Source of the DNA: Bacteroidota bacterium | Lineage (GTDB): Bacteria > Bacteroidota > Bacteroidia > AKYH767-A > 2013-40CM-41-45 | Length of the DNA: 64,000 bases | Direction of reading: 5' to 3' | Assembly: GCA_004295015.1 (NCBI GenBank) | Contig: SHNE01000020.1 | Coordinates: forward strand, 1 to 64,000 | Part shown: one piece after another, positions 9,231 through 16,918 of the stretch | Layout: the number at the start of each line of letters is the position of its first letter | Position numbering within the stretch: position 1 is the stretch's first letter | The notes under the pieces: generated by a model | Told to the model about the DNA's origin: nothing | The model's input: the letters and a program-made list of their open reading frames with translations, nothing else | Databases searched by the model: none | Made by a program: the position numbers and the translations under genes

Positions 9231-10685
9231 TTATTGATTTTCGTTGTCGGTATCCGCTGTACTTGAGGATTCATTGAAAGCAGGAATTTTACCTGATGCA
9301 TTTATGGAATTTTTCAGGTTCTCCGGTTTCCAATATTCAAACTTTAAACATGGCGTGACACCAATTGCCTTTTCCATTTCTTCTTTTATTACCTCTGCTA
9401 CATAAATCTCATTTCCGTCAGGACAAACGATACTATCATGAATCGTAAATATAGGCATATTTGGCCTCTCGGTTGCAATTCGTTTAGCCACTAAATCAAG
9501 CATTAACTTGCTTTCAATAGTTTGCAATAGGCGTGGCAACGCAGTGCTGTCCTTTTTTTTTATCTGAGAAAACACTTCATATACTTGTGGGAATATACTT
9601 CTAAAGATTCGTTTCGGTGCAGCCTCTTTCTGCCCGTAAAACCTATTGTCTGTAAACAGGACAGTGAAAACAATGGACTTTAAGTCTTTTCTACTTGGTA
9701 CTTTTATTCCGGTATTTTGCCAATATTTTTCTTCAATATATTCATATAACCTACCATTTGACACTAGAGTTTTGTATTGCATAAACGGCTGACTTTTAGA
9801 GGTATAGTGGCTTTTTGACAACATAATGTAAGAAGTAATATTATATAATGAAGAAGGAGAAAGGAAGTGGTTGTGTTTATTGGTAGAAGATGTTGAAATA
9901 TTATGAATGTTAAAGAGATTTGACTGGTCAGTATGATTCGAAGTAATGGAATAAAAATTTGGATCAAGGAGAGCTACACTCAAGCAGGGTTGACTATTGA
10001 CTATGTCCACCGAAACCAAAGACTGACCCCTATAGGTAATAAAATTTCTTAATTCAGATTTAAGACAAGTCAGAATTGAATGGAATCGGCCAACATTTGA
10101 ATCAACCACATAGAAGAAATTTTTCTCATTCAACCAATAAGCACTCAAGTATCTGGAATTGAATTTAAGTAAGGCATTCTCAATACCAATACTTTGATTT
10201 GTATTCAGTTCCTCAAGCAGATATTCTTGAGTAGCCGGAAAATCAATCTGCAAACCACTATCAAACCACTTGGTTAGATAATGATATTTTCTTTTTGTCT
10301 TAGGGTCCTGCCTTGACTTTTTATTCAGTTTTTTAAGTAAAGTACGCTTATGAATTAGCCCGGGTTTTACCTCGGTCCTGTATTGCTGTGTAAAGCGATA
10401 ACCCTTAGATTTTTTATCTTTTATATAATGATTATCAGATTCGATCACATCATTTTTTATCAAGTATTCCAAATACCTTAAATAATTGTGAATCTCTGAT
10501 TTTAATTTTTGTGCATTGATTGGGACAAAATTCATCGTATTAAGTACGCTCTTATTATAAACTGGAATTTCAGTAATGAGGCTCACTATGTACTTAAAAT
10601 TATCAACGTAGTAGTTAAAGGGCGGAGGAACCTCTTGCGTTAGTCTATCTAAATCTAAATTTTGAGGAATAAATACTGTCCTCAT
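9231..10685 (-). CDS. Putative single-subunit polymerase-like protein (family A/T7-like palm motifs) of an integrative element
   Basis: No name can be given to this 484-residue protein, but three spaced blocks look like the palm of family A DNA polymerases and T7-like RNA polymerases. The candidate motif A is VDIVNSQP with D227. The candidate motif B is a basic helix RKDLKSIVFTVLF at 332-344, where the family would have R/K-x3-K-x6-YG; the YG is not clear. The candidate motif C is TIHDS with D417, identical in style to the HDS of T7 RNA polymerase and the HDE of Pol I. A further conserved-looking segment, VGRFHSILTCLKSELRNF, precedes motif A. Residues 241-300 are a Ser/Asn/His-rich insertion. 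The gene overlaps the HTH gene by four bases (ATGA), so the two are translationally coupled. A replication or transcription role for the element is inference. Confidence 0.5.
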   Translation of the reverse strand: MRTVFIPQNLDLDRLTQEVPPPFNYYVDNFKYIVSLITEIPVYNKSVLNTMNFVPINAQKLKSEIHNYLRYLEYLIKNDVIESDNHYIKDKKSKGYRFTQQYRTEVKPGLIHKRTLLKKLNKKSRQDPKTKRKYHYLTKWFDSGLQIDFPATQEYLLEELNTNQSIGIENALLKFNSRYLSAYWLNEKNFFYVVDSNVGRFHSILTCLKSELRNFITYRGQSLVSVDIVNSQPCLSVALLDPNFYSITSNHTDQSNLFNIHNISTSSTNKHNHFLSPSSLYNITSYIMLSKSHYTSKSQPFMQYKTLVSNGRLYEYIEEKYWQNTGIKVPSRKDLKSIVFTVLFTDNRFYGQKEAAPKRIFRSIFPQVYEVFSQIKKKDSTALPRLLQTIESKLMLDLVAKRIATERPNMPIFTIHDSIVCPDGNEIYVAEVIKEEMEKAIGVTPCLKFEYWKPENLKNSINASGKIPAFNESSSTADTDNENQ

Positions 10686-11020
10686 TTTCTGGTTTTGGCT
10701 AAATACAAATGTGCTTCTGAATCCAATTCTTGATCAGTTTTGCTACCGCCACCATTGAGCCATGTATCTATTTCTACTTTTGAGAATCGCAGTCTTTTCC
10801 CCCCTTTGTGATAGGGGATTAGGCTTTTAGATACCCAAGCATATACCGTGGCTTTTGCAGGTTTGTCCGGGAGGTAACGACATAATTCATTCAGATCTAA
10901 CCACTGTTGGCTTGAGGTACTTTTCAGAGAACTCTTCTCTTGGAGTAGCTGTTTCAGTTGAGATACTTCATGTACTAAAAGTGAAATTGCTTTAGGTAGG
11001 TCATTATAAGTATATTCCAT
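10682..11020 (-). CDS. Excisionase-like helix-turn-helix protein
   Basis: The 112-residue protein has an N-terminal helical part (about 1-35) and a winged helix-turn-helix of the MerR/excisionase kind at about 40-90: WLDLNELCRYLPDKPAKATV, then VSKSLIPYHKGGKRLRFSKVE and a final IDTWL. This is the usual 'helix_turn_helix / HTH_17' arrangement encoded next to integrases in Bacteroidota mobile elements, where the protein acts as recombination directionality factor or as regulator. It is followed with a 4-bp overlap by the polymerase-like gene. An imperfect palindrome just upstream (11022-11046) could be its operator. Confidence 0.75.
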   Translation of the reverse strand: MEYTYNDLPKAISLLVHEVSQLKQLLQEKSSLKSTSSQQWLDLNELCRYLPDKPAKATVYAWVSKSLIPYHKGGKRLRFSKVEIDTWLNGGGSKTDQELDSEAHLYLAKTRK

Positions 11021-11021
11021 A

Positions 11022-11046
11022 GCAATAATAATTTGTTATTATGCAA
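11022..11046. promoter_or_regulatory. Imperfect palindrome upstream of the HTH gene
   Basis: GCAATAATAA and TTATTATGC face each other across TTTG, two bases before the start codon of the excisionase-like gene. The position suits an operator or a translation-controlling hairpin. Being almost all A+T it could also arise by chance. Confidence 0.35.
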
Positions 11047-11120
11047 TGGTAGTATCTTATCGAGTTCTACTACTTATTCGGACAAACTGGACAAAGAATT
11101 GGGCAAAGAAGGCAAAAGAT

Positions 11121-12086
11121 TTACCAGATTTCTTTTGTTTTGTTTGGTTTAAAGAATGGCTCAATTGAACTTTTTGACCAGTTATCAAAACAATGATCGA
11201 ACAATTCAATAAATTTTTCCTTCTTATATGGACAAGCGAATTGAGAACTAGCCAAATCATAAAATTCGTAAAATCTTTTAAGTACTAGTCCTTTCTCGCC
11301 AATTGAACATCTTATTTTCTGTTTACTTTCACTTAAATCTTCTAAAAACCCTCTTTTTATAAATGAAATAAGCTGTGCTGTGGTCAGGAAATGCTCGCCT
11401 TTTTTATTCATTTTTTGAGTTAGTATTTCGAAATGTCTAATAACAAATGCCATTGGGAGCCCTCTCCAAAATTTGTTTTCTGACACTCCAATTTCCCCTA
11501 GTATTATTGCTACATCGTCAGTCTCGACGTTGTTTTTTGTAATGTTTGATAATTCTTCAATCAATAAATTCCATTCACTTCTTAAAAAGTCAAGAAGTTC
11601 CCTTTGTGCAGCAGTCCCCCCAACCTTTTCTAAATAAGCTCCAAGGCGTTTAAAAGTGATATCATTGAGTCTGCCGAGTCTTTTTTCATACAACAGACTC
11701 TTGTCCTCGTAATCAGGATGACAGTTATACCAGTCATCTATTATCCTTTTTCTAAGTTCAATTAATCTGGAGGGATTTTCAAATACAACAATATAAACTG
11801 TTTCGAAATTATCCGGCGTGATTGAGCTAATCTCGACTATAACAACACGTTTTAATTTGTAAATTAAGTAAATCCGTTCAGTTCTCGTTAATGAAAGGGA
11901 ATAAGAGCGTACCTTTTCAAAAAGCAAATCAAGCATAATTCGACCTTCTCGTAGATAGCTTGATTTGTCAAAACTTGAGGGATCTTCCTGACTTTTGAAA
12001 AACAGGAATCTGGTTCCATCAGTAATCTGGGTTAACTCATTACGAAATTCAGTATCAATATACTCATCAACTTCAAAATCTTTCAT
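11121..12086 (-). CDS. Protein of unknown function encoded between integrase and HTH gene
   Basis: The 321-residue product has no signal peptide or membrane segment. It is mostly alpha-helical and charged, with a central part (about 130-230) rich in Leu/Glu, and a C-terminal stretch GEHFLTTAQLISFIKRGFLE followed by an aromatic-rich helix. This helical layout with a terminal 'xxFLTxxQLxxFIxxxF' block recalls proteins such as RteC found next to integrases in Bacteroides conjugative elements, but I cannot assign it to that family. It starts 13 bases after the integrase stop on the same strand and so is likely co-transcribed with it. Confidence 0.6.
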   Translation of the reverse strand: MKDFEVDEYIDTEFRNELTQITDGTRFLFFKSQEDPSSFDKSSYLREGRIMLDLLFEKVRSYSLSLTRTERIYLIYKLKRVVIVEISSITPDNFETVYIVVFENPSRLIELRKRIIDDWYNCHPDYEDKSLLYEKRLGRLNDITFKRLGAYLEKVGGTAAQRELLDFLRSEWNLLIEELSNITKNNVETDDVAIILGEIGVSENKFWRGLPMAFVIRHFEILTQKMNKKGEHFLTTAQLISFIKRGFLEDLSESKQKIRCSIGEKGLVLKRFYEFYDLASSQFACPYKKEKFIELFDHCFDNWSKSSIEPFFKPNKTKEIW

Positions 12087-12099
12087 AATTTATTTTTTT

Positions 12100-13359
12100 T
12101 TAAAAACTCATCATTTTTTCAGCAAACTGTCTTTTAACACCATCTTCAAATCCTGCAATGTAATTTTTTGTGGTAGTTAGATTTTTATGATTGAGTGCTT
12201 CGCTTACAAACTCAGTACTTTTTCCATCTCGAATTGCAGCTGTTGCGAAACTATGACGTGCCCACGTAGTAGATATTTCGTTTGATAGATCATTCAGTTG
12301 AGCTAACTTTTTTATATTCTGATTTACGAATTTGGTAAAGTGTTTCACTTTTAGAAATTGCTCTTTGAAATTTTGTGAGTCGTGAAGAATGGGAAAGACA
12401 AACTGTTTGGGTGAATCTTGCTTGTTACCATACATATCAATTACGCCTTGAACAAAAGGTGTGATAAAGGTCACAATAGGAGTGAGGTCTGTTTTAGTCG
12501 TATTTATAGTTTTTGCACGGTAAAAAACTATCCTTTCATTTTGAATATTTTCAAATCGTAGCAAAGCAATATCCTTCATATTCATCCCATTACATGCAAA
12601 GGAAAAAAACCAGAATGCTCTTGCACGTGCTTGTTCAGGAGTATTAGCTTGAGCATTAAATAAAATTTTTAGTTCAGATTGCGTTAAAGCTTTTTTAATA
12701 TTTCTGCCAGCAGGTATTTGGTATTTTTTCTTTCCAAATGGATAAAGACTCAGTTCAATAACCCCTTCTTGGATAGCACTGTTAAAAACTGCTCTGAGAG
12801 ATCTTAGGTAAATTCCAATAGTTGTTTTAGATCGCTGTTTAACATGCAGCATATACTGTTCGTATTGATTTAACCAATCTGGAGAAATATCCTCAAAAAA
12901 TAGACTTGTTTCGGATTTTAGATTTTTATAATATATAAAGTCAAGCAAGGAGCGGAGGCTTAACTGATACGAACTGGCAGAACCGAAACGATTATTTAGC
13001 TTTAGATTTTCAATTACAGTTTGATAATGGAATATAACGCTAGAATCATCTCCGTTTTTACGTAAAAACACTTTCTCAAATTCTCTAAAACTAAAGGCTT
13101 TTAGCTTATCCGCTGAATCAACAGCCTTATGCAATAATGCATTCATTTTTTTTCGCAATTCCTTATGCTCAGTCCTGGGTTTTTTACTTTCCCAAACACT
13201 CTGAAACTCTTTTTGATTAAATTCAAACCGAGTTGAAAATTGTTTTGCCTTATTATGTAATGGCGAATAAACTCTTAGTTTTACTGGGAATAAGCCATTT
13301 CCCTTTCTTCTCCTAGTATCTAAGTAATATGAAACCGAACATGTTTTTCCCATTTGCAC
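12100..13359 (-). CDS. Tyrosine recombinase (integrase) of the integrative element
   Basis: The 419-residue protein has the three-part layout of Bacteroidota integrases: an arm-binding beta domain (about 5-60), a SAM-like core-binding domain (about 105-205), and a catalytic domain (about 225-410). The catalytic residues visible are R368 (TWARHSFAT), H391 (LNHKN) and the nucleophile Y400 (TTKNY). The box I Arg is absent: the expected TGLR position reads CNGMNMKD at 256-263, and the first His of box II is Thr/Trp. This substitution is known for a subgroup of Bacteroidetes integrases with the FxCNGMNxxDI signature, so it need not mean loss of function. It points away from an att-like tRNA fragment 127 bp upstream. 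It should catalyse integration and excision at that site. Confidence 0.88.
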   Translation of the reverse strand: MQMGKTCSVSYYLDTRRRKGNGLFPVKLRVYSPLHNKAKQFSTRFEFNQKEFQSVWESKKPRTEHKELRKKMNALLHKAVDSADKLKAFSFREFEKVFLRKNGDDSSVIFHYQTVIENLKLNNRFGSASSYQLSLRSLLDFIYYKNLKSETSLFFEDISPDWLNQYEQYMLHVKQRSKTTIGIYLRSLRAVFNSAIQEGVIELSLYPFGKKKYQIPAGRNIKKALTQSELKILFNAQANTPEQARARAFWFFSFACNGMNMKDIALLRFENIQNERIVFYRAKTINTTKTDLTPIVTFITPFVQGVIDMYGNKQDSPKQFVFPILHDSQNFKEQFLKVKHFTKFVNQNIKKLAQLNDLSNEISTTWARHSFATAAIRDGKSTEFVSEALNHKNLTTTKNYIAGFEDGVKRQFAEKMMSF

Positions 13360-13437
13360 AAGATTTGCACAAATTTATGCAAATTATGTATAAGAAAGAA
13401 TAAACAAGTATTAATTTAATGTTGCATAAATACTTGT
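13352..13437. repeat. Direct and inverted repeats between integrase and att site
   Basis: ATTTGCACAA occurs twice, at 13352-13361 and 13363-13372, 11 bases apart (one helical turn). A reversed half copy, TGCAAAT, lies at 13378-13384. A separate perfect inverted repeat, ACAAGTATT / AATACTTGT, spans 13404-13412 and 13429-13437. Their position around the integrase promoter and next to the att scar suits arm-type integrase sites or an operator for the integrase gene. Confidence 0.5.
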
Positions 13438-13485
13438 ATATCAATATATTAATAAGAAATAACATACTAAATAAAATATCTATAT

Positions 13486-13532
13486 TCTGACTATGGATCA
13501 GAAGGTTGGGGGTTCGACTCCCTCCGGGTTCA
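13486..13532 (+). other. 3' half of a tRNA gene, probably tRNA-Arg(ACG): attachment-site scar
   Basis: The sequence folds as anticodon arm (TCTGA / TCAGA stem at 13486-13490 and 13498-13502 with 7-base loop CTATGGA), variable region AGGTT, T arm (GGGGG-TTCGACT-CCCTC, 13508-13524), 3' acceptor strand CGGGTTC (13525-13531) and discriminator A. No D arm or 5' acceptor GAACCCG precedes it; the DNA to the left is A+T-rich integrase upstream sequence. The loop reads CTATGGA; Bacteroidota tRNA-Arg(ACG) genes have CTACGGA in the same setting, so the native tRNA is probably that one, with one base changed at the junction. It marks where the element recombined into a tRNA gene. Confidence 0.7.
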
Positions 13533-13841
13533 CTTGATAATCAAAGGCTTATAGAAGATTTCTGTAAGCTTTTTGCATTTATGAAAACTGAGATTTCGGA
13601 ATTCTTTATTCCCGACCCTGTTTTGAATGTGAAAGAAAGCAAGATTAACTGCCTTGATATTTTATATAAATTTTCATCTTTTTTAGCAATAAGTAAGAAT
13701 TGGTGCTCCTCTTTAAATTCAAGCATTTCCACTGGGTTTTTGTAAATAATTTGAAGCATAAACTCCTTTTTATAGTCTTCAAGCCGTTAATAAATTCCTC
13801 TCAAAGCACCTATAAACACAGGGAAAACACTTAAAAGAATT

Positions 13842-13849
13842 TATCTTTG
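13842..13849 (+). promoter_or_regulatory. Bacteroidota -7 element upstream of the phosphohexomutase gene
   Basis: TATCTTTG fits the phylum's TAnnTTTG -7 consensus and lies 31 bases before the GTG start at 13881. No clear TTG -33 element was found, so activity is inferred from the -7 box alone. Confidence 0.5.
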
Positions 13850-13880
13850 TATCCTGATTTTTCACTAAAGACTAAGACTT

Positions 13881-15290
13881 GTGGCACTTATAAAATCTAT
13901 TTCAGGTATCAGAGGAACAATCGGTGGAAAGCCGGGAGAAGGCTTAACGCCTCCTGATATTGTTCGCTTTACAGCAGCTTATGGAACCTGGTTGATGAAG
14001 GGTTTTCCCCTTAACAGCAAGAAACCTGTAATTGTTATTGGGAGGGATGCTCGTATCTCCGGTGAGATGGTACAAAATCTGGTTGCCGGAACATTAAAGG
14101 GCCTGGGTTTGGATGTGATCTATCTCGGTCTGTCAACAACACCTACCGTTGAAATGGCAGTTACCGAACTGAATGCTGACGGAGGAATTATCATCACTGC
14201 CAGTCACAATCCAAAACAATGGAATGCCTTAAAGCTATTGAATGGTAAAGGAGAATTTATTTCTGCAGCAGATGGAGAGCAGGTTCTTCAGATTGCTGAA
14301 GATAATGCTTTCAATTTTGCAGAAGTTAACAAGCTGGGTCGTTTTACATCCGTTCCCAATTTTCACCTGAAACATATTGAACGAATTCTTGCCTTGCCAT
14401 TAGTTGATGTTGAAGCAATAAAGTCCAGAAAGTTCAGAGTTGTGATTGATTGCGTAAATTCTACAGGAGGAATAGTACTTCCTCCATTGCTCAAGGCATT
14501 GGGAGTAGACGAGGTAATAGAATTATTCTGTGAGCCGAACGGTCATTTTCCGCATAACCCTGAACCCTTGCCCGAGCATCTGCGTGATATTTCACAGGAG
14601 GTAAAAAAGCGAAATGCTCATGTGGGTATTGTAGTTGATCCTGATGTGGATCGTTTAGCATTGGTTTGCGAAGATGGAGAAATGTTTGGTGAAGAATATA
14701 CCCTTGTCGCGGTAGCGGATTATATTCTGAAAAACAAAAAGGGCAATACAGTTTCTAACCTTTCTTCAACCCGTGCGCTTCGTGATGTAACCGAAAAAGC
14801 CGGAGCTAATTATTTTGCAGCAGCAGTAGGGGAAGTGAATGTAGTGGAAGCGATGAAATTGAATGATGCCATTATTGGCGGTGAAGGAAATGGTGGTATA
14901 ATTTATCCCGAGTTACATTATGGAAGAGATGCTCTTGTGGGTATCGCCCTGTTTTTAACACACCTTGCAAAATTTGGCAAGAGCACTTCTTTGTTGCGCG
15001 CATCCTATCCAAATTATTATATTTCAAAGAATAAGATAGAGCTTACCCCTGAAATCGATGTTGATGCCATCCTTGAGGGTATCAAAGAAAAATACAGCAA
15101 ACAGCCTGTAAACACTATTGATGGTGTAAAAATAGAATTTGATAAGGAATGGGTTCACTTGAGAAAAAGTAATACCGAACCAATCATCAGAATATATTCA
15201 GAAAGCCAGTCAAGAACAACAGCCGATAATCTGGCGGAGAAAATAATTCGGGATATTAAAGATATGATTAGTGTTAAGGCGATAGATTAG
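13881..15290 (+). CDS. glmM: Phosphohexomutase (phosphoglucosamine mutase-type)
   Basis: The 469-residue enzyme belongs to the alpha-D-phosphohexomutase superfamily. All four active-site loops are present: the phosphoserine loop TASHNP (S108), the Mg-binding loop DPDVDRL (about 253-259), the sugar-selecting loop GEGNGG (about 334-339) and the phosphate-binding loop RKSNTEP near the C terminus. In Bacteroidota this orthologue is usually annotated as GlmM, making glucosamine-1-phosphate for UDP-GlcNAc and hence peptidoglycan and LPS. The GEGNGG loop, rather than GEQSG, is shared with phosphomannomutase/phosphoglucomutase relatives, so the exact substrate is uncertain. Translation starts at GTG, directly before ALIKSISGIRGT, the family's usual N terminus. 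Confidence 0.85.
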   Translation: MALIKSISGIRGTIGGKPGEGLTPPDIVRFTAAYGTWLMKGFPLNSKKPVIVIGRDARISGEMVQNLVAGTLKGLGLDVIYLGLSTTPTVEMAVTELNADGGIIITASHNPKQWNALKLLNGKGEFISAADGEQVLQIAEDNAFNFAEVNKLGRFTSVPNFHLKHIERILALPLVDVEAIKSRKFRVVIDCVNSTGGIVLPPLLKALGVDEVIELFCEPNGHFPHNPEPLPEHLRDISQEVKKRNAHVGIVVDPDVDRLALVCEDGEMFGEEYTLVAVADYILKNKKGNTVSNLSSTRALRDVTEKAGANYFAAAVGEVNVVEAMKLNDAIIGGEGNGGIIYPELHYGRDALVGIALFLTHLAKFGKSTSLLRASYPNYYISKNKIELTPEIDVDAILEGIKEKYSKQPVNTIDGVKIEFDKEWVHLRKSNTEPIIRIYSESQSRTTADNLAEKIIRDIKDMISVKAID

Positions 15291-15399
15291 TTCTTCGCTG
15301 CATACAGACTCTTCTTTAATTCAAAATTGTTTATCAGTTTAGTCATCTAATGCCAGATTACCATATCACACATGCCTCTACAGTTCACAAACCCCTTCT

Positions 15400-15490
15400 C
15401 ACTTTTTTCCTTGATGAAAAAAGTAAGCAAAAAAATCAAGACCAATTGACCCTGCCAGCCGCACATGCTGACGCTTCCCGGCAATTGGTC
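15400..15490. repeat. Structured intergenic element with two nested inverted repeats
   Basis: ACTTTTTT (15401-15408) pairs with AAAAAAGT (15417-15424). A second perfect pair, GACCAATTG (15440-15448) and CAATTGGTC (15482-15490), encloses a G+C-rich segment that differs in composition from all its surroundings. From memory, similar 'TTTTTTCCTTGATGAAAAAAG...ATCAAG' stretches occur repeatedly in intergenic DNA of Sphingobacteriales/Chitinophagales genomes. The rest of the gap (15291-15671) shows no gene; a 63-codon open frame over the element reads FFLDEKSKQKNQD and is probably a by-product of the repeat. Confidence 0.5.
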
Positions 15491-15671
15491 GGGCCAACGC
15501 GCCCATCGAAATACGGTATTCCAATAAAAAATTCAAATTAAATATTGCCATACAGAAGCAAAACAAGATTATCAATCCATGGATGTTAGCTGACTTACGA
15601 AAAAGTGATTAATTCTAATTGTTTATCTGAGCTATCTTAACTCCAATACTTCAAAAGCAACAAAATTAGGC

Positions 15672-16808
15672 ATGAAAATATACCTGGACAATGCTGCCAC
15701 TACTCCAATCGATCCGGAAGTCGTAGAGGCAATGATACCTGTTCTAAAAAATCAGTTTGGTAATCCATCCAGCATCCATGCTTATGGGCGTGAAGTTCGG
15801 AGCGCAATCGAACAAGCCAGAAAAAGTGTTGCTCGTTTTTTAAATGTTTCTCCGGCTGAAATATTCTTTACATCCGGTGGGACTGAAGCCAATAATACGG
15901 CCATCTTCTGCAGCGTAAGGGATCTTGGAATAAAACATGTTATCTCTTCGGCTCTTGAGCATCATGCAGTTTTGCACACATTACAGGGTTTAGAGAAGGA
16001 AAGAAAGATCAAGTTAAGTCTGCTCAAAGTGGATTCAAAAGGCAGAATAGATTTGAACGACCTTGAGAATTTGTTGAAGGCAAATCATAAAAGCATGGTT
16101 TCGCTCATGCACGCAAACAATGAGATTGGAAACCTGATTCCTCTTAAGAAAGTCGGAGAATTGTGTCAGAAATACGAGGCATTATTTCATAGTGATACCG
16201 TACAAACCATGGCACATTATAAAATGGATTTACAGGAAAGCCCGGTTCATTTTGTAACCTGTGCTGCCCACAAATTTCATGGACCAAAAGGAATTGGATT
16301 CTTATACATCAATCATAAGGTAAAAATTCATCCCTTTATTCATGGTGGTGCTCAGGAAAGAAATATGCGAGGCGGTACAGAGAATGTATACGGAATTGTG
16401 GGATTAGCGAAAGCCCTTGAGATTGCTTCTGAACACATGGAAGAGCACCAAAAACATATTCTTGGTTTGAAGATGTACATGATCGAAAACCTGAAACAAA
16501 ACATACCCGGTATTGAATTTAACGGTGATCCGGAAGGTGAGAGTCTTTACACTGTTCTCAATGTAGCTTTTCCTCCTTCTGAGAATTCTGAAATGCTTTT
16601 ATTTAATCTCGATATTTCCGGCATTGCCTGTTCCGGTGGTAGTGCTTGTTCTTCAGGCAGCAATACAGGTTCTCATGTGCTCAAAGCCGTGTATGGTGAA
16701 GTCGATCGTCCTTCAGTGAGATTTTCTTTTAGCAAATACAATACGAAGCAGGAGATTGATGTCGTTGTTGAAAAGCTGAAAGAGCTTTATGCAGTGAAGG
16801 TGAGCTGA
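15672..16808 (+). CDS. Cysteine desulfurase (NifS/IscS family)
   Basis: This 378-residue PLP enzyme removes sulfur from L-cysteine to form alanine and a protein persulfide for Fe-S clusters and thiolated cofactors. Visible: the N-terminal YLDNAATTP, TSGGTEANN that holds PLP phosphate, the Schiff-base lysine K201 in AAHKFHGPKG, and the persulfide cysteine C326 in SGGSACSSGS. The short loop around this Cys (SACSSGS, GSACSSG type) and the full length match group I enzymes of the IscS/NifS type rather than SufS. No isc or suf genes are adjacent, so I give no symbol. It stands alone between two intergenic repeat elements. Confidence 0.9.
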   Translation: MKIYLDNAATTPIDPEVVEAMIPVLKNQFGNPSSIHAYGREVRSAIEQARKSVARFLNVSPAEIFFTSGGTEANNTAIFCSVRDLGIKHVISSALEHHAVLHTLQGLEKERKIKLSLLKVDSKGRIDLNDLENLLKANHKSMVSLMHANNEIGNLIPLKKVGELCQKYEALFHSDTVQTMAHYKMDLQESPVHFVTCAAHKFHGPKGIGFLYINHKVKIHPFIHGGAQERNMRGGTENVYGIVGLAKALEIASEHMEEHQKHILGLKMYMIENLKQNIPGIEFNGDPEGESLYTVLNVAFPPSENSEMLLFNLDISGIACSGGSACSSGSNTGSHVLKAVYGEVDRPSVRFSFSKYNTKQEIDVVVEKLKELYAVKVS

Positions 16809-16848
16809 GACTGAGTAGATATTTCTTTATACATAGAAACAAAAGAAT

Positions 16849-16895
16849 TTGCCACGAATGCACGAATTTTTTCTATTCGTGAAATCGTGGCAAAA
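16849..16895. terminator. Long palindrome between convergent genes (terminator, probably a dispersed repeat)
   Basis: TTTGCCACGA (16849-16858) pairs with TCGTGGCAAA (16886-16895), and inside it CACGAAT (16862-16868) pairs with ATTCGTG (16876-16882). The stem is followed by a run of A on the right and preceded by T-rich DNA on the complementary side. It lies between the convergent cysteine desulfurase and sensor-like genes, where it could end transcription from both. The GCCACGAATNCACGAAT motif is one I recall as a recurrent palindromic unit in many bacterial genomes. Confidence 0.6.
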
Positions 16896-16918
16896 AAATG
16901 TCTTACAATTAATATTGA

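Larger units (their letters stand above)
13360..13880. other. 521-bp intergenic region between integrase and phosphohexomutase genes
   Basis: It holds the integrase promoter region with short repeats (to 13437), the tRNA-derived att scar (13486-13532) and the promoter of the phosphohexomutase gene (13842). The stretch 13533-13841 contains open frames of 72 and 79 codons on opposite strands, neither with a convincing family resemblance; the plus-strand one runs through the tRNA fragment. I see no other gene there. Confidence 0.6.

Noticed and set aside
9221..9301. Longer start of the small protein at 9301
   Set aside because: It would overlap the polymerase-like gene by 71 bases; an ATG 10 bases after that gene's stop fits better.
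13486..13532. A complete tRNA gene with anticodon ATG
   Set aside because: The D arm and the 5' acceptor strand are missing, so it is a fragment. The loop is better read as tRNA-Arg ACG with one changed base at the junction.
13541..13759. 72-codon minus-strand frame (and a 79-codon plus-strand frame overlapping it) next to the att scar
   Set aside because: Opposite-strand frames of similar length in A+T-rich DNA; no family resemblance, and the plus-strand one starts inside the tRNA fragment.
15350..15541. 63-codon frame over the repeat element after glmM
   Set aside because: It lies entirely over the structured repeat element and its residues reflect repeat composition; explained by the repeat.
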